A DNA stretch of 64,000 nucleotides from positions 62,001 to 126,000 of the forward strand of contig NZ_JBHRSW010000014.1 of NCBI RefSeq assembly GCF_042646125.1, read 5' to 3'. Position numbers and translations under genes: made by a program. Below the pieces are notes generated by a model. The model saw only the letters and a list, made by a program, of their open reading frames with translations, did not search any database and was not told the DNA's origin. The DNA comes from Glaciecola flavus (GTDB lineage Bacteria > Pseudomonadota > Gammaproteobacteria > Enterobacterales > Alteromonadaceae). Shown here piece by piece: positions 40,587 to 50,049 of the stretch. Numbering within the stretch: position 1 is the stretch's first letter; the number at the start of each line of letters is the position of its first letter.

Positions 40587-42974
40587 ATGAAATTTAGTGA
40601 ATCCTGGTTAAGAGAGTGGGTAAACCCAGCACTAGACACAAATGCATTGTGCGAACAATTGAGTATGGCCGGACTGGAAGTGGACGGTGTTGAAGCGGTA
40701 GCAGGCGACTTTTCTGGTGTCGTAGTCGGTGAGGTTGTAGCGTGTGTGCAACATCCAGATGCTGATAAATTACAGGTAACAAAAGTCAATGTTGGGGACG
40801 ATGAACTATTGGATATCGTTTGTGGGGCTCCAAATTGCCGAGAAGGCCTCAAAGTGGCAGTTGCAAAAGTTGGTGCTGTTTTGCCCGGTAACTTTAAAAT
40901 CAAAAAAGCGAAGCTGCGAGGACAAGCATCTTTTGGCATGCTTTGTAGTTTTTCTGAATTGGGCATGGGCGAAGATCACTCAGGCATCATTGAGTTGCCT
41001 GCAGATGCGCCAGTTGGTCAAGATATTCGAAATTATTTGTCTTTAGAAGACAGCATGATAGAAATTGACTTAACACCTAATCGCGCGGATTGTTTGGGAA
41101 TAAAAGGCGTTGCCCGAGAATTGGGAGTGTTAAATCAACTAGACGTCAATCAACCCGAAAGTGAAACGGTGACGAATGAAGGCAATGGGACAAGAGCCGT
41201 TGTGCTGGATGTGCCATCAGCTTGTCCGCGCTACTTGGGACGCTTGATAGAAGGTGTAGATTTAAGTAAAAAAAGTCCTCTATGGTTGGTAGAAAAACTG
41301 CGTAGAAGTGGTATTCGCAGTATTGATCCCGTTGTGGACGTGACCAACTATGTATTGTTAGAGCTTGGGCATCCAATGCACGCTTTTGACAACGATAGTT
41401 TGAAAGGTGACATACATGTGCGTATGGCGGAAGACGGCGAAAAACTGGTACTTCTGGATGAGAATGAAGTCACTATCAATACCGATACACTAGTCATTGC
41501 TGATGAAGAAAAACCCCTCGCTTTAGCTGGCATATTTGGTGGTTTAGCCTCTGGTGTCAGCGCGAGTACAACAAATATATTTTTAGAATCAGCTTTTTTT
41601 GCGCCAGAAGCGATATTAGGTAAGTCTAGACAATATGGTTTGCATACTGATGCTTCACACCGCTACGAGCGCGGCGTTGATTTTGCGCTACAAAATGAAG
41701 CGATGGCGCGTGCCACTGCTCTTTTAGTCAGTATTGTAGGCGGCACCGTACACAATGTTGTAGAAGCAGTATCTAGTGACAACTTACCTGTCAGACAAAA
41801 AATAAGCCTGCGAAAATCCCGTTTGGACAGAGTGATTGGCACGTCTTTAGCCGCGGAGCGAGTAACAGATATTTTAGACAGATTGGGACTCTCTCCGGTG
41901 TTTGCAGAAGATGTATGGCAAGTTAATGCACCAACGTACCGCTTTGATATTGCAATTGAAGAAGACCTGATTGAAGAAGTAGCACGTATATACGGTTACA
42001 ATAATATTCCCTCACAAGCTCCGCTTGCCAGTTTAAAAATGATACCCCAGCGGGAGTCAAATGTGCCTTTACAAGGTATCAAGAGTATTTTGTTGCAGGC
42101 TGGCTTTAATGAAGCAATCACTTATTCGTTTGTTGACCCTAAAAAGCAAACACTGCTATATCCTGAGTTAGATGCAAAACAACTACCGCATCCAATCTCT
42201 GCCGATATGTCAGCAATGCGTGTGAGCATATTGCCTGGTTTACTCCAAGCCTTGTCTTACAATCAAAAACGTCAACAGGCTAATCTGCGCTTATTTGAAA
42301 CTGGCTTAGTCTTTATACCCAATCAAGACGAAAAAACTGGCCTTGATCAATATCCAGTTATTGCAGGTGTAGTTGCGGGTAATACCCATCCTGAGCATTG
42401 GTCAATAGCGAACAAAGCCGTTGACTTTTTTGATGTTAAAGGCGTTGTTGAAAACATACTCGCATCAGTGTGTGGTGATAAAGACTTCACTTTTGAACGC
42501 GCCAGCGGCACTACATTTCATCCTGGTCAAGGGGCGGATATTCTCTTGGATGATGTCAAAGTCGGCTACTGTGGCGCTATACATCCGCAACTGCATAAGC
42601 CTTTAGGCTTAAGTGGAGCAGTTTTCGCCTTTGAATTAAACTTAAGTGCAATTTCTGAGCGAAAATTACCGTGGGCTGATAGAATTTCAAAGTTCCCGAT
42701 GAATAGGCGTGACATCGCAATTACACTTAAAGAGCAGGTAGAAACGGGTAAACTACTAAAAAGTATAAAAAAAATTGGCATATCGAATTTAGTTGACATA
42801 AACTTATTTGACGTGTACCAAGGTAAAGGCATTGCAGAGGGTCATAAAAGCCTCGCAGTATCTTTATGGTTACAAAGCAAAGAACGCACTCTCGAAGATG
42901 AAGAAATTCAGAAAGCGGTCGATAAGGTTGTTAGTCATCTAGAGGAACACTTCGGTGCAACATTGAGAGAATAG
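40587..42974 (+). CDS. pheT: phenylalanyl-tRNA synthetase beta subunit
   Basis: A protein of 795 residues. It contains an N-terminal tRNA-binding OB domain (about 40-150, VTKVNVGDDELLDIVCGAPNC), the B3/B4 editing domain, the B5 domain, a catalytic-like core and the C-terminal ferredoxin-like anticodon-binding domain (SKFPMNRRDIAI onwards). It supports aminoacylation and removes Tyr-tRNA-Phe. Length equals E. coli PheT. ihfA follows five bases after the stop. Confidence 0.98.
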   Translation: MKFSESWLREWVNPALDTNALCEQLSMAGLEVDGVEAVAGDFSGVVVGEVVACVQHPDADKLQVTKVNVGDDELLDIVCGAPNCREGLKVAVAKVGAVLPGNFKIKKAKLRGQASFGMLCSFSELGMGEDHSGIIELPADAPVGQDIRNYLSLEDSMIEIDLTPNRADCLGIKGVARELGVLNQLDVNQPESETVTNEGNGTRAVVLDVPSACPRYLGRLIEGVDLSKKSPLWLVEKLRRSGIRSIDPVVDVTNYVLLELGHPMHAFDNDSLKGDIHVRMAEDGEKLVLLDENEVTINTDTLVIADEEKPLALAGIFGGLASGVSASTTNIFLESAFFAPEAILGKSRQYGLHTDASHRYERGVDFALQNEAMARATALLVSIVGGTVHNVVEAVSSDNLPVRQKISLRKSRLDRVIGTSLAAERVTDILDRLGLSPVFAEDVWQVNAPTYRFDIAIEEDLIEEVARIYGYNNIPSQAPLASLKMIPQRESNVPLQGIKSILLQAGFNEAITYSFVDPKKQTLLYPELDAKQLPHPISADMSAMRVSILPGLLQALSYNQKRQQANLRLFETGLVFIPNQDEKTGLDQYPVIAGVVAGNTHPEHWSIANKAVDFFDVKGVVENILASVCGDKDFTFERASGTTFHPGQGADILLDDVKVGYCGAIHPQLHKPLGLSGAVFAFELNLSAISERKLPWADRISKFPMNRRDIAITLKEQVETGKLLKSIKKIGISNLVDINLFDVYQGKGIAEGHKSLAVSLWLQSKERTLEDEEIQKAVDKVVSHLEEHFGATLRE

Positions 42975-42979
42975 TCAAT

Positions 42980-43279
42980 ATGGCATTAACCAAAGCGGAT
43001 ATGGCAGAACATCTGTTTGATAAATTAGGCGTGAATAAAAAAGACGCGAAGGACTTGGTAGAGATATTCTTTGAAGAAATCAAAGAATGCCTAGAGTCTG
43101 GTGAACAGGTGAAACTTTCTGGGTTCGGAAATTTTGATTTGCGCACAAAAAATGAGCGCCCAGGGCGCAACCCTAAAACAGGTGAAGACATTCCAATAAA
43201 AGCAAGGCGTGTTGTCACTTTTAGGCCTGGTCAAAAACTCAAATCCCGAGTGGAAAATATCCCAAGGAAAGATGCCTAG
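42980..43279 (+). CDS. ihfA: integration host factor alpha subunit
   Basis: A protein of 99 residues, the DNA-bending HU/IHF family. ALTKADMAEHLFDKLG at the start, GFGNFDLRTKNERPGRNPKTG with the intercalating Pro region, and ARRVVTFRPGQKLK are typical of IhfA. Co-transcription with pheST matches E. coli. Its terminator lies inside the start of the next coding region. Confidence 0.98.
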   Translation: MALTKADMAEHLFDKLGVNKKDAKDLVEIFFEEIKECLESGEQVKLSGFGNFDLRTKNERPGRNPKTGEDIPIKARRVVTFRPGQKLKSRVENIPRKDA

Positions 43280-43317
43280 CACGCATGTCATGTAGTAGTA
43301 CTTGGTTTATCTTAAAA

Positions 43318-43839
43318 ATGCTAAAGCGCACGTGTATCATGTGCGTTTTTTTTACCTTGTGTGCTTGTTCAAAACCTAGCTCTGAAGCAGATATTCACAA
43401 AACTTCACAGACACCACCGACGCCGTTGTTGAGCCTCTCTGAGCTTTTGTCAGCCGATGATGTACGCGATAGTTTAATGCAAGCTAGCAAACTTAAGGAT
43501 ACTGAGGCCTTAAAAATCTGGCAAAGCCGTTTACTCTCTGCTGCGGACGAAGTCAATTTACTCCCATCAGAACGGCGCTTGATTGAAGGGCCACAAGGTC
43601 TAATATTCTTAGAATTTCAAGGCATGAAATTTAACTATCAACTTGATTTTGATAAAGCTTTCTTCAACTTTGATGATGTAAATTCCGTATTTAAACAATA
43701 TCCAGCCTTTGAATCCTTGCATGAGCAAGGAAGAGTGTTGATAAGCAAGCGTGACGCATTAATTGCTAAATCTGCAGAAGAATTAAAGAAAAAAGGTTTT
43801 AAAGGTGATGCATTATCTGAAGCCAAGCTTCAGTGGCAA
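43318..43839 (+). CDS. lipoprotein of unknown function, 3' end lost in an assembly gap
   Basis: From the ATG at 43318 the product starts MLKRTCIMCVFFTLCAC, a short lipoprotein signal with lipobox LCAC and acylated Cys17. About 157 further residues follow: an acidic helical region, a DFDKAFFNFDDVNSVFK block and a Lys/Glu-rich helix with ISKRDALIAKSAEELKKKG. It runs into 66 N at 43840, so the C-terminus is unknown; the frame beyond the gap (43906 on) cannot be trusted. The signal-peptide codons form the ihfA terminator hairpin. No family recognised. Confidence 0.6.
43327..43353 (+). terminator. terminator of pheST-ihfA inside a signal-peptide coding region
   Basis: CGCACGTG/CATGTGCG (one G-T pair, loop TAT) is followed by eight T. 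It lies 48 bases after the ihfA stop and within codons 4-12 of the lipoprotein open frame. Confidence 0.82.
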
Positions 43840-43905
43840 NNNNNNNNNNNNNNNNNNNNNNNNNNNNNNNNNNNNNNNNNNNNNNNNNNNNNNNNNNNNN
43901 NNNNN
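43840..43905. other. assembly gap of 66 N
   Basis: A run of 66 undetermined bases cuts the lipoprotein gene. The true gap length may differ. Just after it, gagttaaa and tttaactc (43906-43934) form a hairpin that could be the end of that transcript. Confidence 0.95.
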
Positions 43906-44042
43906 GAGTTAAAACATACCTATTGCTTTAACTCATCGCCATTTTGATATAAACCACAATTCTAAATGACAATCCTTGCGATGCGATGATAATTTGTTAA
44001 CAATATACAAATTATTAACAGTTTTCGTTAGATTGAAAATTT

Positions 44043-46421
44043 ATGAAAAAAAATGTATCGCGCCGTGATGCACTAAAATTTGTCGCGGCAGGAGTAGTAT
44101 CGACGGGTGTAGTGGGGTGCACCAAGCAGTCTATTAGCACTGAGTTGACACAGCAGCATAGCGAGCATGACTTTAGCTCAACACCTTTACCAACAAAAGA
44201 TAAATGGCACAAAACACCCGACCGCACATGGTTGGGCGGGGAATACTGGGCTAATCCTATGGAGGATTGGCAAGTAAAAAATGGCGCCGCTGAATGCTCG
44301 AGTATTGGTGGGAATCGAAGTATTCATTCTCTAACACACCAATTAAAGGATGTGTCTAAGCCTTTTCAAATGTCTGTAAATATCAAACGCCTGACAGCAA
44401 ACAAACGCGATGGTGGCGCAGGTTTTCGCTTAGGGGTAAAAAGCGAACTCAACGAATACCGAAGTAACTGTTTTGTGCAGCAAGGGTATGATGCCGGTAT
44501 ATTAGGGGATAGACTCATATTAGGCGCTAAAGAAACCCTACTGTCATCAAATCTATATAATCAAACCCTTTCCCTCGAGTTGGATGCGACACCGCAATTG
44601 GGTGCGTCTCTCATAATATTGAGAGCAAAAGTCGGTGAAAAAGTCATAGCTGAGCTGTCCCATTTGGCCGCTAAAGAAGAGTTAATAGGTAATGTTGCGC
44701 TAGTGAGTAACTTTGCCATTGCGTCAGTCACGCATCAAAATCCACCAGCAAATCTGCAAGGCAATCGATACCGCTTTAGTGATTGGGAAATAGCGGGTGA
44801 AGCGTTTGAATATAAAGCAGACAGAACATTTGGTACTTTGCTCTGGACGATGTATTCACTCAGCGATTCTAGAAGCAGCGAGGGCTTTGTGATGAAGCTT
44901 AGTGCCTACACTGGTCCTATTGGTAAACTCGATAACCAATATGTTGAGTTACAGATCCTAAAAGGGAAACAATGGATCAGTATTGCCAAAGAAAAGCTCA
45001 ATACAGATGGTTGGGTTGCGACGTTTAGGATCCCAAATTGGAACGAAAAGCAAAACCACCGATACCGCGCTGTTTATGTACAAAAATATACGGATAACAC
45101 CGAAGAGGCGCATTACTGGGAAGGTAATATAAAAGCTAACCCGAGTAATCGGCCGTTGAAAATGGCCGCCTTGACCTGTCAAAATGACTACGGATATCCC
45201 TATCAACCCGTTGCAGACAATGTCAGAAAACTCGATCCTGATTTAGTGTTTTTCTCTGGTGATCAACTATATGAGCAACATGGTGGCTTTGGTATCATTC
45301 GAGAGCCTGCCAATCTCGCCATACTTAACTATTTGCGCAAGTTTTACCAGTTCGCATGGGCTTTTCGTGAGGTTATGCGTAACTGTCCAACAATTTGTTT
45401 GCCAGATGATCACGACGTATTGCAAGGCAACTTGTGGGGCGAAGGTGGTGCACCTATGCAAAACATAGAAAAGGATTTGAGTGCGTCTGTATTGAGTGGC
45501 TACATTGAGCCTGTCAGAGTTGTTAATACTGTACACCGCACCAGTACTGCGCATCATCCTGACCCTTTCGATCCAAGTCCTACAAATGGTATCAGTGCTT
45601 ATTATTCCGATATGGTCTATGGCGATGTGGGTTTTGCGATATTAGCGGACAGACAATGGAAAAGTGGTCCAGACCGCATTAATGTCGAAGTTGGCGTAAC
45701 GGGTGAAGGCGAAGATCCGCTTTTGATTCGGCCAGAATACGACCCTGAGGGACTAGAGTTATTAGGTAAAAGGCAAGAAGCGTTTTTAACCCAATGGTCA
45801 AAAGACTGGCGAGGCCACACGCTGAAGGCCGTGCTCAGCCAAACAGTATTCGCAGGTATATCTACCCATCAACCCCGTCCTGACCGGTATTTAAAATATG
45901 ATTTTGATAGCAGTGGTTGGCCAGCCTCAGCAAGGAATCGAGCTATAGATTGTATGCGTCCATCCATGGCCTTGCATATTTGTGGTGATACGCATTTAGG
46001 TACGCTCTCACAATATGGCGTATCGAAACAACGAGATAGCAATTGGGCGTTTTGTACGCCTGCGATTGCCGCAGGTTGGCCGCGTTGGTGGTTGCCCGAT
46101 GAAGTTGGTTTACCCCATACAAACCGACCAAGTCATGGTATTGAACAAACGGGAGAGTACCTCGATAGTTTTGGTAACAAAATCTACGTGTACGCCGTTG
46201 GTAATCCAGAAGTCGGAAAGTCTGGCAACCGTTATGTAAAAGCGCATGAAAAAGGCAGTGGTTTTGGTTTTATTACCTTTGATACCTCTGCTCTCACTTA
46301 TACCTTGTCTGCTTACAAATTTTTGGTAGACGTCAGTGACGGACGTGCAAGCAATCAATTTGAGGGTTGGCCAGTTACGATCCATCAAAAAGAGAACCGT
46401 GGCGAAAATATATTAAGCTAA
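44043..46421 (+). CDS. PhoD-like alkaline phosphatase/phosphodiesterase with Tat signal
   Basis: A protein of 792 residues. The N-terminus has a twin-arginine motif SRRDALKF followed by a short hydrophobic stretch and a lipobox-like VVGC, so it is a Tat substrate and perhaps a lipoprotein. An N-terminal beta domain (to about 370) precedes the metallophosphatase core: LTCQNDYGYP, DPDLVFFSGDQLYEQ, LPDDHDVLQGN and a later HICGDTHLGTL, the metal-binding blocks of PhoD. It probably releases phosphate from phosphodiesters outside the cell. No Pho box was identified upstream. Single gene, convergent with the acylase gene. Confidence 0.85.
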   Translation: MKKNVSRRDALKFVAAGVVSTGVVGCTKQSISTELTQQHSEHDFSSTPLPTKDKWHKTPDRTWLGGEYWANPMEDWQVKNGAAECSSIGGNRSIHSLTHQLKDVSKPFQMSVNIKRLTANKRDGGAGFRLGVKSELNEYRSNCFVQQGYDAGILGDRLILGAKETLLSSNLYNQTLSLELDATPQLGASLIILRAKVGEKVIAELSHLAAKEELIGNVALVSNFAIASVTHQNPPANLQGNRYRFSDWEIAGEAFEYKADRTFGTLLWTMYSLSDSRSSEGFVMKLSAYTGPIGKLDNQYVELQILKGKQWISIAKEKLNTDGWVATFRIPNWNEKQNHRYRAVYVQKYTDNTEEAHYWEGNIKANPSNRPLKMAALTCQNDYGYPYQPVADNVRKLDPDLVFFSGDQLYEQHGGFGIIREPANLAILNYLRKFYQFAWAFREVMRNCPTICLPDDHDVLQGNLWGEGGAPMQNIEKDLSASVLSGYIEPVRVVNTVHRTSTAHHPDPFDPSPTNGISAYYSDMVYGDVGFAILADRQWKSGPDRINVEVGVTGEGEDPLLIRPEYDPEGLELLGKRQEAFLTQWSKDWRGHTLKAVLSQTVFAGISTHQPRPDRYLKYDFDSSGWPASARNRAIDCMRPSMALHICGDTHLGTLSQYGVSKQRDSNWAFCTPAIAAGWPRWWLPDEVGLPHTNRPSHGIEQTGEYLDSFGNKIYVYAVGNPEVGKSGNRYVKAHEKGSGFGFITFDTSALTYTLSAYKFLVDVSDGRASNQFEGWPVTIHQKENRGENILS

Positions 46422-46482
46422 CCGTTTCTAAATAGGCCAAGCTAGCGTAGCCTCAACACCGGCTTAGGTTTGGCCTCGACTC

Positions 46483-48798
46483 TTATTTTGCGCTCAATAA
46501 TAAGCTATGTTTAATATCTTGAGGTAATAGTGGCGTAGCACGATGATTTGCATAGTCTTCAAAGCCAGAACGATAGTACGCTGACAAGGGATGCATAGAT
46601 TGCCCGCCCGGCACCGTTAATATACCTTGCTCGAGTTTGCCTGGTTTCACAATCATTCGTTGAGAGGCGCCAAAGGATGGCGATTGCACGGCTGGCATAA
46701 AGCTATCACCAAAAGCTTGAACTTTGCGCATGTTCAAATAGTTGCCGAGTACGCCCAATGCAGAGGCAAGTGGGTGTTTGACTTGCAAGGCGTTGACCTC
46801 ACCCCAAGCTAGGCTCGTCATATCATTGCTGCCATTGCTGTATTGCGCTAGCAGGCGTTTTTTTGTTTGTTGATAAATGGCTTTGTACATATGATCATAG
46901 CTATCATATTTTTGTGTTAACCATGCTTCCGGCTTTTCTTGTAACAACTGCCAAATAGCGGGTTCAATGCCTCGAAGCAGGTATCTGGGCTTGATAGTGT
47001 AAGACGGATCCAACTCTCGTATTACTCCTGTCACGGGACTTAATAACTCATTGATCAGGTTTGAGCGAAAGCGTCTCACTAAAGTGTAACCTACTGAATC
47101 ACTGCAGGCACAGGCTTTCCAATTGGTCAGCGCATCAATATCTTGTTTGTATAATTCAGGGTGTTGCTTAAGCGTAGACAGTAACAAATGATGCCAAGGC
47201 ATCAAAAAAACAGCTTGGTTGTCGAGTTGCAAGTCATAAAAGCTTTGCTCGCTAAAATCACTTGCGCCCATTAATGCATTGGCAATTTGTTGCTGCCGCG
47301 CCCCTAGTGCATAACCGCCATCACCGTAACGCGCCAAATCATTAGCGCTCACCATTCGGGCATTTGCACTCCATATCCGCCCGTGATCAGGCGATATAAA
47401 ATTAGCTGGTGACCGCTCAGGCGAGGCCCAGCCTTGCGTGTCGAATGCGTATTCTTCAATGGCTATTTTCGTTGGCGAGGTGCGTGCGCTTATAGCCCCT
47501 GTTAATTGCCAAGCAACATTACCTTGACTATCACCAACGACGAGATTTTGCACCGGAATGGCAATAGATTTTGCCAATTGCAGAGTGCTTGTCATATCTC
47601 TTTGCTCTGCTAGTTTGGCTAATTTGAGATTGAGTGCGTAGTCTTGATGAGCCACCCACTTTAGCGCGTAAGCTTGCTGTTCAATATATCGCACTGGGCC
47701 ATATTCACTAACGAGAATATTTGCTTCTTTTACCTCTCCATTTGATAAAGTAAAACGCTCTGATACCTGTTCAATGGGTGTATCGGGAGCCAGTTTTACC
47801 CAGTCGACATTGTCCACATTAGCATTGGTGAATCCCCAAGCAATATGTTTTGTTGCGCCAACGACTATAGCGGGTACCCCAGGTAAGCTGACACCTGTCG
47901 CGCTGACCGCCTTACCATTTTGTTGGTAATTTAATTGTGCTCTATACCACAAAGTGGGGACGGCCAAACCCAAGTGCATATCATTGCTGAGCAAGGCGCT
48001 GTTGCTGTCTTTAACATGTTTGCCCGAGACTACCCAGTTGTTGCTACCAATATCAGGCAGCTCTTGCAAATTTTCAGTTCTGGATACGATTTCATCTGCT
48101 ACGGTTGGAGGGTGGGGTATATCTGACTCTGGACGCGTATCCAAAGAAAAGTCGATGCTTGCTTGATAGTTACTGGCTGGGGTGAAAAAGTCTAAAATAG
48201 CCTTGCCTGTATAGTGTTGAATACCGGTGAAATGAAAATCTCGTTCAATTTGATCTTGTTGTAAATCAATATACATACTGAAGATAGCTAACAAGCTGTC
48301 TTCTGGTAACCATTCTGAAAAACGTGTATTTGTCAGTATGTATTCAAAGGGTTTAGCATCTTCAATACTGACCGCATCGTTTACTCCATTGGCATAAGCG
48401 GTTAATAACGCAAGTTCATCTTTTGGTAGTTGTTTGACTATGTTTTGTGCTCGACGCCTAAATTGGTGCGCGCGCTTACTTATATCAATATCGAGTGCTC
48501 TTTTGCCAACTATTGAAGATAGTTCACCCGCCGCATTTTTTCGTAGCAAATCCATTTGGAACAAGCGATCTTGTGCGTGGGCATAGCCAAGTGAGTAGGC
48601 TGCATCTACCCTGTCCTTTGCATGAATAATAGCCGTGCCGAGTGTGTCGCGGTCTATTCGACTATCCTTGCTTACTCTCGCACTTTTTACTACGCCGTCT
48701 AAGGTCGGCAAGCTATGCGCTAAACTAAAATAAACGCCCAATAATATTAGAATACTTATCGATAGAAGTATCCCAGCTATCCACTTTATTTTTGTCAT
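46483..48798 (-). CDS. penicillin acylase family N-terminal nucleophile hydrolase
   Basis: A protein of 771 residues with one N-terminal hydrophobic segment (9-27, signal or anchor). The precursor cleaves itself before Ser252 in DIGSNNWVVSGK, which then becomes the nucleophile; the preceding Gly is the usual cut site. NDMHLGLAVPTLWY and AWGFTNANVDNVDWV are typical of the beta chain. Substrates in this family include penicillins and acyl-homoserine lactones; quorum quenching is possible but unproven. Its start lies nine bases after the csiV stop, so the genes are probably transcribed together from the mfd side. Confidence 0.88.
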   Translation of the reverse strand: MTKIKWIAGILLSISILILLGVYFSLAHSLPTLDGVVKSARVSKDSRIDRDTLGTAIIHAKDRVDAAYSLGYAHAQDRLFQMDLLRKNAAGELSSIVGKRALDIDISKRAHQFRRRAQNIVKQLPKDELALLTAYANGVNDAVSIEDAKPFEYILTNTRFSEWLPEDSLLAIFSMYIDLQQDQIERDFHFTGIQHYTGKAILDFFTPASNYQASIDFSLDTRPESDIPHPPTVADEIVSRTENLQELPDIGSNNWVVSGKHVKDSNSALLSNDMHLGLAVPTLWYRAQLNYQQNGKAVSATGVSLPGVPAIVVGATKHIAWGFTNANVDNVDWVKLAPDTPIEQVSERFTLSNGEVKEANILVSEYGPVRYIEQQAYALKWVAHQDYALNLKLAKLAEQRDMTSTLQLAKSIAIPVQNLVVGDSQGNVAWQLTGAISARTSPTKIAIEEYAFDTQGWASPERSPANFISPDHGRIWSANARMVSANDLARYGDGGYALGARQQQIANALMGASDFSEQSFYDLQLDNQAVFLMPWHHLLLSTLKQHPELYKQDIDALTNWKACACSDSVGYTLVRRFRSNLINELLSPVTGVIRELDPSYTIKPRYLLRGIEPAIWQLLQEKPEAWLTQKYDSYDHMYKAIYQQTKKRLLAQYSNGSNDMTSLAWGEVNALQVKHPLASALGVLGNYLNMRKVQAFGDSFMPAVQSPSFGASQRMIVKPGKLEQGILTVPGGQSMHPLSAYYRSGFEDYANHRATPLLPQDIKHSLLLSAK

Positions 48799-48807
48799 AG
48801 CTCGCCC

Positions 48808-50049
48808 CTAGTTTGTTTTGGGTACTTGATAGCGGTGTAAACGTACTATGATGCCAATTGCTGGGTGATCAAAGTAATGTATTTGTTTACTGATAATCCG
48901 TCGTCTTTGTTTGAATGGAAAGGATTGAATGTGCTTATTTCCTGATGCATCAAGCTTGAGGCGATAATGCATAAATTCACTGTCAATGTGCAAGTAGGGC
49001 ACTCGACCGACATATTCTAAGTAAACTTTGAACAGACCTTCAAGCTCAAATGCACTGAAGTCTTGCGTGATATTAGAGGTAGAATCAAGCTCAGTATTTT
49101 CAGTATTCCACTCAACAGGCTTACCACTGCCTAATTCTTGTTTAATACTGGACAGGATTTGAATGAAGGTTTCCTCAGTGTCGTCGAGTAGTTCAATGTC
49201 TGGCTCACTTTCGGCTTGTTTATCTGCGTCTAGTTTAATTTTTTCTCCAGCAAATACCTTAATAAATCGAGCATTCTTCTCACCAAATACAACCTGTTGT
49301 CGCCAAATTGTATAAAGCAGCGGCGCTATATCTCGCTGTTTAAACACGCTTTCAACAAAGCTTTCCATTTTAAGATTGCTTTTATCGAGCACTCTATGTT
49401 GACCATCCGCATATTCGCCCTCGACAAATAAGCGTGTGGGTGTTTGTTTAACCGGATTTGGTAAAGAGTCGTCATAACAACTTAGGTTCAAATTGAGACG
49501 GGTATCGATTTGCTCTAGTTCGTAATTCAGCCAATCGATATAAGGCTCGTCTTGTGCAGCACTTGTCGACGCCAAGGGCTCATTCTCAGGCAAGGCTATT
49601 GCTGGCGATGCTACTTCTGACGATGCTATTTCTGGCAAAACGGTGTTGCTGGTGTCTGGTTCTGATTGTCGCTCCTCGTTATTCGCTAGTTGCACAAAAG
49701 GCGAATATGACAGCGCCTCGATTGTTTCTGACAGATCAATAATTTGTGGAAGAGGTGCTGGATTGCAGTGAGGTAAACTTCGAAATATGTCGAAGTGCAG
49801 TGATTGTTGTCTAATAATCGGCAAGCTAAATAGATCAATACCTATTTCATTTGATGGCACATATGCTGCGGCTTCAAAGTTTTCGGCAAGCGTATCGCTT
49901 TGTAAATTGCGTTTAAATACGGCAAACTCAACGTCAAACCACCACTCTTCTTGTTCATCTTGAGCATGAACAGGGCTCGGGGCTAGCAGAGTACTCAGAA
50001 TTGCGGCATTCGCCAATAAAGCTATAGCATAATTTACAAACTTACCCAT
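48808..50049 (-). CDS. csiV: CsiV family periplasmic protein
   Basis: A protein of 413 residues from the ATG at 50049. It has a signal peptide (GKFVNYAIALLANAAILS ... PVHAQ), then EEWWFDVEFAVFKRN, the typical CsiV opening, an acidic variable middle, and a C-terminal beta domain (VYLEYVGRVPYLHIDSEF, FPFKQRRRIISKQIHYFDHPAIG). CsiV of Vibrio assists LpoA/PBP1A-dependent peptidoglycan synthesis and D-amino-acid tolerance. Position directly downstream of mfd (8-base overlap) is the same as in Vibrio and Shewanella. An upstream start at 50085 lies inside mfd and adds no signal features. Confidence 0.85.
   Translation of the reverse strand: MGKFVNYAIALLANAAILSTLLAPSPVHAQDEQEEWWFDVEFAVFKRNLQSDTLAENFEAAAYVPSNEIGIDLFSLPIIRQQSLHFDIFRSLPHCNPAPLPQIIDLSETIEALSYSPFVQLANNEERQSEPDTSNTVLPEIASSEVASPAIALPENEPLASTSAAQDEPYIDWLNYELEQIDTRLNLNLSCYDDSLPNPVKQTPTRLFVEGEYADGQHRVLDKSNLKMESFVESVFKQRDIAPLLYTIWRQQVVFGEKNARFIKVFAGEKIKLDADKQAESEPDIELLDDTEETFIQILSSIKQELGSGKPVEWNTENTELDSTSNITQDFSAFELEGLFKVYLEYVGRVPYLHIDSEFMHYRLKLDASGNKHIQSFPFKQRRRIISKQIHYFDHPAIGIIVRLHRYQVPKTN

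Noticed and set aside
43906..43947. Last codons of the gap-spanning lipoprotein
   Set aside because: The reading frame after 66 N is unknown and the bases form a terminator-like hairpin.
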